DNA of 64,000 bases from Bifidobacterium vansinderenii (GTDB taxonomy: Bacteria > Actinomycetota > Actinomycetes > Actinomycetales > Bifidobacteriaceae), in the NCBI RefSeq assembly GCF_002234915.1, contig NZ_NEWD01000007.1:248001-312000 (forward strand). The letters run 5' to 3'. The number at the start of each line of letters is the position of its first letter. Position 1 is the first letter of the stretch. Both the position numbers and the translations under genes were made by a program. Below, in pieces: positions 53,475 to 61,800 of this stretch. The notes beneath the pieces are model-generated. The model was given only the letters and a program-made list of their open reading frames with translations. It was not told where the DNA came from and ran no database searches.

Positions 53475-54908
53475 CTACTTCGCGCAGGGTAGGTGGCCGG
53501 ACTTGATCGCGGCCATGAAGACCTTGTAGTCCTCTTCGTTCTGATCGGCGTACTGCTTGGCGAACGTGATGATCGCGTCGTCGAAGTTCGTCTCCTCGCC
53601 CATGTAGCCGTCGATGGCGATGGCGTCACCGGTGCGCGCATGCGCGTGGGCCAGCGCCCAGGCGCTCATGCGGGCCGTGTTGATGATGCCCTCCTTGCCG
53701 GCGTTGTCCAGGTCGATCGACCCCTTGCCGTTCCACAGCTGACGCACGTAGTAGTCCTTGCGCAGACCGTCGCGCGTGGTCATGCTCGTCCAGCCGAGCA
53801 GCACATCCGCCGTGGTCTGAATCAGCTTCTGCCCCTGCACCACACGCTCGCCATGCGTGGCATAGCGGCTCGTGCCCACGAACCGCTCCAGTACCGAGGC
53901 CTCCGCCTCCTTGATCTGCAGCACCAGCGCATCGTCCACATCACGGCCGCTGAGCAGCAGCACCCACACGCGCGTGCCCACGGAACCCACGCCTACCACC
54001 TTGCGGGCGGCGTCATGATAGCGGTGATACGAGTCCAGCACGCGCAGACGATCGTGATACAGGTTCTCGCGATACCCCTCGAACAGCGTTTTGATCGTCT
54101 CGTCCAACGGGCCCTCGTGATCGTATCCGGTGAGCTTGTCGATCGGCACGAGCTCCGGAGGCATCCAACGGAACTTCGGCTCGCCGTTCTTCATGTACGC
54201 GAACTTCTGCGCCGCATGATTGGAATCCTTCGACACGGCCTTGACCACCGTGCGGCGCAGGGTCTTGCTGGGCATGCCGTTGCGTTCGAAGTCCTGAATA
54301 GTCTTGGCCACGTCCAGGTGCGCGTACCAGATGTCCAGATTGTCCATCTGCGCGAACTCGTGCATCGCCTCATGGTAGGCGCGCACGCACTCCGACACCG
54401 CACGACGCCTCGTCTCCGTATCGAATCCACGATCGCGCGCGCAGATCTCCACACTCGTCACCAGACGCTTCACATCCCACTCCCACGGACCGGGCAGCGT
54501 CTCATCGAAATCGTTCACGTCGAACACCAGATGCTGCGTGGGGGACATGAAGATGCCGAAGTTCGCGATATGCGCGTCGCCCACGCACTGCACGGGAATA
54601 CCGCTGATCGGCGTCGTCGCCAGATCCGAGGCCATGATCAGCGCCGTACCACGGTAGAACGTGAACGGCGAGACGCTCATCCGCGCATAGCGCAACGGAA
54701 TCAGCTCCTGCACGCGCGCCGCCGACTGCTCCTCCAGCAGCTCGATCTTCTCCTCACGACCGGGCTTCACCGTCCACGCGGCATGCGACGAACGGGGAGC
54801 GTTCTTGCGCGCCGCCACACCCGCGGCCCGTCGATCCTCCGGATTGTCGGCCTGATGCCAGTCGAGAACTATCGGCGGTTGTGCCTGCGTGCCAGTCGAA
54901 TCGGCCAT
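53475..54908 (-). CDS. DUF2252 family protein
   Basis: A 477-residue protein of the DUF2252 family. Seen: RYARMSVSPFTFYRGTA, CVGDAHIANFGIF, VFDVNDFDETLPGPWEWDVKRL and VGVGSVGTRVWVLLLSGRD, all family hallmarks. The GDAHxxNFG and DxNDFDE motifs look like the catalytic and metal loops of the aminoglycoside-phosphotransferase fold, so a kinase-like activity is plausible, but the substrate is unknown. ATG 54908 is taken as start, with AGGGG about 11 bases upstream. Confidence 0.85.
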   Translation of the reverse strand: MADSTGTQAQPPIVLDWHQADNPEDRRAAGVAARKNAPRSSHAAWTVKPGREEKIELLEEQSAARVQELIPLRYARMSVSPFTFYRGTALIMASDLATTPISGIPVQCVGDAHIANFGIFMSPTQHLVFDVNDFDETLPGPWEWDVKRLVTSVEICARDRGFDTETRRRAVSECVRAYHEAMHEFAQMDNLDIWYAHLDVAKTIQDFERNGMPSKTLRRTVVKAVSKDSNHAAQKFAYMKNGEPKFRWMPPELVPIDKLTGYDHEGPLDETIKTLFEGYRENLYHDRLRVLDSYHRYHDAARKVVGVGSVGTRVWVLLLSGRDVDDALVLQIKEAEASVLERFVGTSRYATHGERVVQGQKLIQTTADVLLGWTSMTTRDGLRKDYYVRQLWNGKGSIDLDNAGKEGIINTARMSAWALAHAHARTGDAIAIDGYMGEETNFDDAIITFAKQYADQNEEDYKVFMAAIKSGHLPCAK

Positions 54909-55117
54909 GGCGGTAATATCCCCTATCTTCAACGTCGAAACAGCGAAACAATTCCCCCACTACAATACGCGTCCGAACCGCGTCGGGATGCCGGTTTGCC
55001 GATCGTTGAGTATTTTTCCCCGTACTTGCACGGAATTCAGCCGCAGTTCACATGACGATGTGACGAAGTTCATAGTCGATCTGGCGAACAACGGCCATAT
55101 TCTCATCATGCGATCGA

Positions 55118-55123
55118 TATAGT
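55118..55123 (+). promoter_or_regulatory. -10 box for the esterase gene
   Basis: TATAGT, eight bases before ATG 55132, with no ribosome site. It fits the leaderless pattern and forms part of a divergent promoter region with the DUF2252 gene. Confidence 0.5.
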
Positions 55124-55131
55124 GAGATGGT

Positions 55132-55893
55132 ATGAGCGAAGAGCACAACGAAGTCAATAACACGATCGGACGGGAGTCGACGGTGGTTCCCGGACGATTC
55201 GGAGAGCCATTCGCCATCGACGACGAACACGTACTGGTATCGCGCGGCGACGGCACCGCCGTACGGTCACGTCCCCTGTTCCTTTCCCTCCACGGCTGGG
55301 GTGCCAACGAGGAGGACGCCGAGGACCTGATCCAGATGGTCGCGCCGCTGAGCGACTACGTCGCCCTACGAGGACCGTACACGCTCGAGAAGCCGAAAGG
55401 CGCCTACATTCCCGGCGCCTACGCGTGGTTTCACGACAACATTCTCAGCGGCGACGACCTCGACTACGACGTCTACGCCGCCGCCAAGGCCGTCGACGAC
55501 TGGGTGACCACGCACGTGCCGGACGATCGTGACGTCGTACCGCTCGGATTCTCACAGGGAGGCACCATAGCCGTGCACCTGCTGCGCATCCACCCCGAAC
55601 GCTACCGTGCGGCCGTATCGTTCTCCGGATATCTCGCCCCCGGACGCGTGCCCGGCACGGCGCCCGCCGACGACAGGCTCACCGAACTCGACCGACCCGT
55701 GTACTACTGCTACGGCAAGAAGGAATCCGTCGTCCCCAAATACGAGCTCTACGCATGCGCCGCATGGCTCGAGGAACACACCTGGCTCAACACCAAGAGC
55801 TACCGCAACCTCGACCACGCCGTGAACCTCGACGAATTCAACGACATCCGCGACTGGCTGATCACCAACGATCTCGCCTCCGGAATCATGTAA
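55132..55893 (+). CDS. Phospholipase/carboxylesterase-type alpha/beta hydrolase
   Basis: A 253-residue cytoplasmic alpha/beta hydrolase of the carboxylesterase (YpfH/Est) family. Seen: LFLSLHGWGANEEDAEDLIQM, VALRGPYTLE, the nucleophile elbow PLGFSQGGTIAVHLLR, FSGYLAPG and the His in LDHAVNLDEF. The acid position, usually HGxxDxVVP, reads YGKKESVVP, so Asp is replaced by Glu. That may be tolerated, or another residue may serve. Substrate unknown. A hairpin follows the gene. Confidence 0.85.
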   Translation: MSEEHNEVNNTIGRESTVVPGRFGEPFAIDDEHVLVSRGDGTAVRSRPLFLSLHGWGANEEDAEDLIQMVAPLSDYVALRGPYTLEKPKGAYIPGAYAWFHDNILSGDDLDYDVYAAAKAVDDWVTTHVPDDRDVVPLGFSQGGTIAVHLLRIHPERYRAAVSFSGYLAPGRVPGTAPADDRLTELDRPVYYCYGKKESVVPKYELYACAAWLEEHTWLNTKSYRNLDHAVNLDEFNDIRDWLITNDLASGIM

Positions 55894-55922
55894 CGTCGGG
55901 CGTAGTTCACCGAACCGTTCAC

Positions 55923-55963
55923 AACGTCGCGCGATCGTCTCACCATGTGACACGCGCGACGTT
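55923..55963 (+). terminator. Hairpin after the esterase gene
   Basis: Arms AACGTCGCGCG (55923-55933) and CGCGCGACGTT (55953-55963), an 11-bp perfect stem with a 19-base loop, followed by CTGTTAACG. It separates the esterase gene from glnA. Confidence 0.7.
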
Positions 55964-55997
55964 CTGTTAACGCACCGCGAAACAAACACATGGGACC

Positions 55998-57344
55998 ATG
56001 TCCCCTATGGACAGACAGCAAGAGTTTGCTTTGCGCACGGTCGAGGAACGCGACGTGCGCTTTATTCGTTTGTGGTTCACCGACGTTCTCGGCACCCTCA
56101 AATCCGTGGCCATCGCTCCCGCCGAGCTCGAAGCCGCGTTCGAAGAGGGCCTCGGATTCGACGGATCGGCCATCGAAGGCCTGACCCGCGTCTCCGAAGA
56201 CGACATGATCGTCAAGCCCGACCCCTCCACCTTCCAGATCCTGCCCTGGCGTGGCGGCCCGCAGGGCACCGCCCGCATGTTCTGCGACGTGCTCACCCCC
56301 GAAGGCGAACCCAGCATGGGCGACCCGCGCTACGTACTCAAGCGCACCCTCGCCAAAGCCAAGGAAAAGGGCTTCACCTTCTACATCCACCCCGAAATCG
56401 AGTTCTACCTCTTCGAACAGCAGGACGACTGGTCGCAGGCCCCCAAGCCCGTCGACGAAGGCGGCTACTTCGACCACGTGCCGCGCAGCCCAGGCATGGA
56501 CTTCCGCCGCGCCACCGTGAACATGCTCGAACAGATGGGCATCTCCGTCGAGTACTCCCACCACGAGGCCGGCCCTGGCCAGAACGAGATCGACCTGCGC
56601 TACGCAGACGCCCTCACCATGGCCGACAACATCATGACCTTCCGCACCGTCGTCAAGGAAATCTCCCTCGAACGCGGTATCCACGCGAGCTTCATGCCCA
56701 AACCGCTCGCCGACCACCCCGGTTCCGGCATGCACACCCACCTCAGCCTCTTCGAAGGCGACGCCAACGCCTTCTACGAGGCCGGCCAGGAGTTCAACAT
56801 GTCGCTCACCGCGCGCCAATTCGCCGCCGGCATCCTCCACCATGCCGCCGAAATCACCGCCGTCTGCGACCAGTTCGTCAACTCCTACAAGCGCCTCTGG
56901 GGCGGCAACGAAGCCCCCAGCTACATCTGCTGGGGCCACAACAACCGCTCCGCCCTCCTCCGCGTGCCCCAGTACAAGCCCGGCAAAGGCAACTCCTCCC
57001 GCATGGAGTTCCGCGCCCTCGACCCCGTCACCAATCCGTACCTCGCCTACTCGCTCCTCCTCGCCGCCGGCCTCGACGGCATCGAAAAGCAAATGACCCT
57101 CGGCGAGCCCACGAGCGACGACGTCTGGGAGCTCACCGACGAGGAACGTCAGGCCATGGGCATTCAGCCCCTCCCCGACTCCCTCGACACCGCCCTCAAG
57201 ATCATGTCCAAATCCGACTTCGTCGCCGACGTCCTCGGAGAGCACGTCTTCCGCTACTTCCTGCGCAACAAGCGCAAGGAATGGGACGACTACCGCATGC
57301 AGGTTACCCCCTACGAGCTGAAGCACTACCTCCCTCGCCTGTAG
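55998..57344 (+). CDS. glnA: Glutamine synthetase, GlnA2-like type I
   Basis: A 448-residue glutamate-ammonia ligase. Seen: RFIRLWFTDVLGTLKSVAI, GLGFDGSAIEG, HPEIEFYLFEQQ, HHEAGPGQNEIDLRYADAL, FMPKPLADHPGSGMHTHLSL, NSYKRLWGG and HNNRSALLRVP. It aligns well with mycobacterial GlnA2, which begins MDRQ; the same residues start here at ATG 56007, so that start may be correct rather than 55998. The NLYDLPPEE-type adenylylation site of GlnA1 is absent, so GlnE control is unlikely. Ammonia assimilation is the expected role, though actinobacterial GlnA2 paralogs can differ in activity. Confidence 0.93.
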   Translation: MSPMDRQQEFALRTVEERDVRFIRLWFTDVLGTLKSVAIAPAELEAAFEEGLGFDGSAIEGLTRVSEDDMIVKPDPSTFQILPWRGGPQGTARMFCDVLTPEGEPSMGDPRYVLKRTLAKAKEKGFTFYIHPEIEFYLFEQQDDWSQAPKPVDEGGYFDHVPRSPGMDFRRATVNMLEQMGISVEYSHHEAGPGQNEIDLRYADALTMADNIMTFRTVVKEISLERGIHASFMPKPLADHPGSGMHTHLSLFEGDANAFYEAGQEFNMSLTARQFAAGILHHAAEITAVCDQFVNSYKRLWGGNEAPSYICWGHNNRSALLRVPQYKPGKGNSSRMEFRALDPVTNPYLAYSLLLAAGLDGIEKQMTLGEPTSDDVWELTDEERQAMGIQPLPDSLDTALKIMSKSDFVADVLGEHVFRYFLRNKRKEWDDYRMQVTPYELKHYLPRL

Positions 57345-57347
57345 GGC

Positions 57348-57453
57348 AAAAACGAACGCCACGGAGTGTTATCGGCCGGACAGAGAGTTCGACGTACCGT
57401 TGTACGCCTTCACTCTCTGTCCGACCGATACCACACGCGTGGCGTTCGTTTTT
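57348..57453 (+). terminator. Composite 106-base palindrome, probable glnA terminator
   Basis: Outer arms AAAAACGAACGCCACG (57348-57363) and its perfect complement (57438-57453), then TATCGG/CCGATA (57370-57375, 57425-57430), then CGGACAGAGAGT/ACTCTCTGTCCG (57377-57388, 57412-57423). The right outer arm ends in TTTTT, so it can work as an intrinsic terminator 3 bases after the glnA stop. The left AAAAA would do the same on the other strand. Confidence 0.8.
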
Positions 57454-57511
57454 CACTAATTTGGGAGTGCCTTCGGCTCCGGGGGAGAGATGAAGGTCGT
57501 CTTTCGCTTTT

Positions 57512-57561
57512 CCTTCCCCTTGAGGGGAAGGTGGCCGGCGAAGCCGGTCGGATGAGGTGAC
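57512..57561. repeat. Family B palindromic element, half copy 2
   Basis: CCTTCCCCTTGAGGGGAAGG, GCCGGCGAAGCCGG and GATGAGGTGAC, almost identical to 52234-52284 and to the right half of 53173-53307. The left half is absent. Confidence 0.82.
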
Positions 57562-57707
57562 TTTGCTCACAGAGCGGGGCATACCAAGGCAACTGTGGGG
57601 AATCTCACGGCAACGAAGGTGGCGATGGGGCAACCTCGAGGCCTAGGGTGGATGTGTTCACGCAAGGAAGAAACCCAATTCACCCATTGAGGATAGAGAG
57701 TCCCAAC

Positions 57708-58796
57708 ATGTCTTCTGACCAGACACAGGAAACCGCAAACCAGCCCATTCCCACCACCACGCCGGAGGCCGCCACCGCAGCCGCTGCGGCAGCGGCCACG
57801 GCTGCGGCAGCCGCCGCAACAGCCGCAGCCACGGCAGCCGACGCAGCCAACAGCGCCGCCACCACGGCCGCCACCGCCAGTGCGGCAACCGCGGCACCCC
57901 AGGCCGCAGCATCCCCGCTGACCGCCGCCCCCAAGCTCGACCCGCTGTTCCCCGGCAACATCTTCGTCAGCACCGTGCTCGACGCGCTCAACAGCAAGAA
58001 GACCATGACCGGTAACCTGGTCAGCAAATACATGCAGCGCGCCATCATGGCCGGCCTGTTCGTCGGCATCTTCTTCACCGCGTTCTTCGTCATCTCCGCC
58101 ACGTTCGCCGCCGCCGGCCCCGGCATGGCGCTCGCCGGCAAGGTGCTCGGAGCCTGTACGTTCGGCTGGGCGCTCGTGCTCATCTACTACACCAACTCCG
58201 AACTGCTCACCTCGAACATGATGATCGTGTCGATCGGCGTCTACCACCACCGCATCGGCGCCATGCGCAGCCTGTACATCCTCGGCCTGTGCCTGATCGG
58301 CAACCTGATCGGCGGCTTCATCGTCGCGATCCTCATGCGCGGAGCCACCATCATCAGTGGCGACGTCTTCACGATCATGTCCACCGCCGTGGCCACCAAG
58401 ACCGGATACCTCGCCCAGGGGCTGCCGGGCATCATCGACCTGTTCGTGCGCGGCATCTTCTGCAACTTCTGCATCAACATCGCCATGCTCATGTGCTACA
58501 ACGGCAAGCTCGTCAACGACTTCACCAAGTGCATCATCATGATGGTCGCCGTGTTCGTGTTCGCCTACCTCGGTTTCGAACACTCCGTGGCGGACTCCGT
58601 GCTGTTCCTCATCATGGGACTGTTCGGCGTAGGCGATCCGCTTACGGAAGTGGCGGCGATCATCGTCGTCATCCTCGGCAACTTCGTGGGCGGCGGTCTG
58701 CTCATCGGCATCAACTTCGCCGTCATGAACGACCAGCACCATCACGGCCACGGTCACGGCCACAACGGCGACCGCCACAACATCGGCCGCCGCTAG
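57708..58796 (+). CDS. Formate/nitrite transporter (FNT) family channel with Ala-rich N-terminus
   Basis: A 362-residue protein. Seen: a roughly 70-residue N-terminal tail made almost only of Ala and Thr, then the FNT core with six hydrophobic helices, including AGLFVGIFFTAFFVI, YYTNSELLTSNMM, GNLIGGFIVAILM, FVRGIFCNFCINIAMLM and ILGNFVGGGLLIGINF, and a His-rich C-terminus HHHGHGHGHNGDRHN. Family knowledge: FNT pentamers move formate, nitrite or hydrosulfide. Bifidobacteria make formate through pyruvate formate-lyase, so formate export is the best inference. The Ala tail and His tail are not typical of the family. Confidence 0.88.
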   Translation: MSSDQTQETANQPIPTTTPEAATAAAAAAATAAAAAATAAATAADAANSAATTAATASAATAAPQAAASPLTAAPKLDPLFPGNIFVSTVLDALNSKKTMTGNLVSKYMQRAIMAGLFVGIFFTAFFVISATFAAAGPGMALAGKVLGACTFGWALVLIYYTNSELLTSNMMIVSIGVYHHRIGAMRSLYILGLCLIGNLIGGFIVAILMRGATIISGDVFTIMSTAVATKTGYLAQGLPGIIDLFVRGIFCNFCINIAMLMCYNGKLVNDFTKCIIMMVAVFVFAYLGFEHSVADSVLFLIMGLFGVGDPLTEVAAIIVVILGNFVGGGLLIGINFAVMNDQHHHGHGHGHNGDRHNIGRR

Positions 58797-58830
58797 AACA
58801 GTCATTGGACAGTCCCATTGACAAAACCGA

Positions 58831-58871
58831 ATCGGGCCCTATGAGGAATCCTTCTCCCCATAGGGCCCGAT
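58831..58871. terminator. Bidirectional hairpin between the FNT gene and hrpA
   Basis: Perfect 13-bp stem ATCGGGCCCTATG (58831-58843) and CATAGGGCCCGAT (58859-58871), with a 15-base loop, between converging stops (58796 and 58874). Confidence 0.78.
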
Positions 58872-58873
58872 CG

Positions 58874-61800
58874 TTACTTCAGCGCCTTGGTGATGCGCTT
58901 GAGACTCACCGGCTTGGGCGTGCCCAGCTCCTGCGCCCACAGGGACACATAGAACTCCTCGAGCATCCAACGGGCCGTTTCGGCCTTGTCCATCATCTCG
59001 TCGTGACGAGGCCCGGCCGGCTGCTTGCGGGCAGCGTCAAGCGCCTTGTCCACCAGCTGCTTCGCCTCGTCGGCCTGCCACGCCCAATTCACGTCACGCG
59101 ACTTGTCCACCTTCGCCTTGTCCAGACGCAGCAGATCCGCGTGCAGATACCGGTCCATGGAACGCAGCGCATCCGGCGGCACGCTGCCCACGAAGCCCGG
59201 CCTCACCAGCGTGGCGATATGCTCGCGGATCGACTGCAATACGGCCAGCAGCGGCAGCGATGCCGGGCCCGACACCGCCTTCTCCACCTCCGCGTACCGG
59301 CGCAGGATCGTGATCACATCGTGCGCCACCTGATACACCGTATCCTCATACACCTGCATCACATCGCTCACCGCGTCCGCCAGCTGAGCGTCGTCACGGA
59401 TCGACCCCACGTTCGGCAGCAGACGCTTGACCGCCGCCAGCTGCAGATCCTCCACCAGATCGGCAGTGGACTTGTACGGCGCCGACGCCAGCATCAGCGC
59501 CTCGCCGCCCAGCCAGCGTGACGAAATACGTTCGGCCGGCAGTCGCAGGGCATCCAGCGCGGCACTCCACAGCATCGACGCGCGCGACACCGTGGTCGCA
59601 CCCGCCTTGTGCAGCAGATTCGCCGACTGCACCACCTTGCCCTGATCCGCCGCGGCCGTGGCCTGCTTCTTCACCGTGGCACGAGCCGACTCCGCAGCCT
59701 CCGCGGCGAACCGCTGCTGCAGCTCCAGCAGCGACTTGCCCGTAGCGATCACCTGCATGCGCTGCGAACGGCCACGACGGCCATGCCCGCCACGGCCACG
59801 ACGATCAGCCACCGGCTTCTCCACCGCAAACGTCATCTTCAGATGCTTCGGCAGACGCTCCCACTGCTCGCCGCCGAACACCTCGGGATGCAGCTGCGCG
59901 CCCACCACATGAATCGCCGCCTGCGTGAACACATGCGCGAAATCAGGCCACGCGGCCACACCGGTCGTCGCGTCCACCGGGGCGGGGGAGGGGTGCCCCT
60001 GCTCGCCGGAGCCCGGCAATGACTCATACTGGTCGTCGATCCACGCGCGGATTGCACGGGCCGTGTCCGGCGCCGGCACGAACTGCACGCGCAGCGCCTT
60101 GGGCAGCGACTTGATCGTCGTGACGATCAGCTCATCCAACAGACCCGGCACGGTCCACGTGAACTGCTCCGGGCTGATGCGCGACAGGAACTTCAACGGC
60201 ACGTGCACGGTCACGCCATCATCATCGGCGTTCGGGTCATACACGTACGTGAGCTTCAGATCGATCGGCGTGCCATCCGAACCGAGCGTATGCCAACGGT
60301 CGGGATAGTCGTCCAGACTCACCTCGTCCGCGGTCTGCAGACGCTCCACCTTCGACGGGTCGAAGTCCAGCAGCGTCGGATCCTCATCATGATGATGCCG
60401 CCACCACGACCCCAGCTTCGCCATCGACGTGATATCCGCCGGCAGCTTCGCATCATAGAAGTCGACCAGATCCTCGTCCGTCACACGATCCGCCATATGA
60501 CGGGTACGGCTCGCCTCCTCGTCGGCCGCCTCCAGCACGTCACGATTATTGTCGATGAAATCGTCGTACGGGAACCGCTGCTGGATCTCGCCGCCCACCA
60601 GACCCTCACGGATCAGGAACTCACGCGCCTCCACCGGGTTGATCGAACCCCACAACACCGGACGATCCTGCACGATCGGCAGACCATACAACAGCACCTT
60701 CGCACTCGCCACGGCCGCGCCCTTCGACGCCGACCAGTGCGGCTCCGCATACGTGGTACGCGTCAGATTGCCGGCCAGCGGCTCCGCCCACGCCGGATCG
60801 ATCGCCGCCGACGAGCGCGCCCACAAACGCGACGTCTCCACCAGCTCCGCCGCCATCACCCACTGCGGCGTGGACTTGGCCACCGCCGACGCAGGGAACA
60901 ACGCGAACCGCGTGCCGCGCGAACCCATGTACTCGTTACGCGACTGCTTCTGCGCTCGCTTCATCGCCTTCGCACGCGCCGCACCGCGAAGCCCGGCGAA
61001 ATCCGACGCCTTCGGCTCGCGAATCTGCTGCATACCGATACTCGACAACAGACCGGACAGCATGGCCTTATGAATGCCGTCCGCATCCCACGCGCACTTC
61101 AGCGAATGCGCAGCCTGCTGGTTGATCGGCAGCTGACGCACCTCCAACGGCGGGCGCGACGACGGCTGCGGCTCACCCACGTTGAACTTGAACTCGCGGC
61201 ACATCTGCTCCAGCTGACGGTACAGATCCTTCCACTGGCGCATACGCGGAAAACTCATGAACTCCGTCTTGCACATACGGCGCAGCGCCGAATTCGACGG
61301 ATCGCCCTCCGCCTGGAAGAACCGGTCCCAGATGTTCAACGCCGTCAGGAAATCACTCGACTCGTCCGCATACCGGTTATGGATACGGTCCGCCTCCTCG
61401 CGCTTGTCCTCCGGGCGCTCGCGGGGATCCTGCAGACTCAGGAACGCCACCACCACCAGAATCGCAGCCAATGTGTTCGGCGTATCATTCGACGCCTGAA
61501 CCACCATGCGGGCCAGACGCACATCGATCGGCAGACGCGCCAGCTGACGGCCGATACGGGTCAGACGGGCATCGCCCTGCTTGCGGGAGATCGCCCGCAG
61601 CTCCACCAGATCATTGAAGCCGTTCGCCACCGACTTCGTATCCGGCGGATCGATGAACCCGAAGTTCGTCACATCCGACGCCGTCCTCGCCACACCCACC
61701 GACAGCATGTGCAGCACTACCGACGCCAGCGCCGTGCGCAGAATCTCCGGTTCGGTGAACCGCGGACGCGTCTCGTAATCCGTACGCTCGTACAGGCGAA

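Larger units (their letters stand above)
57345..57707. other. Non-coding gap with a giant hairpin and a repeat half element
   Basis: This 363-base gap between glnA and the FNT gene contains a 106-base composite palindrome (57348-57453) and a family B half copy (57512-57561). The remaining bases show no gene. Just before the FNT gene there is GAGGATAGAGAG, which may serve as its ribosome site. Confidence 0.75.
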
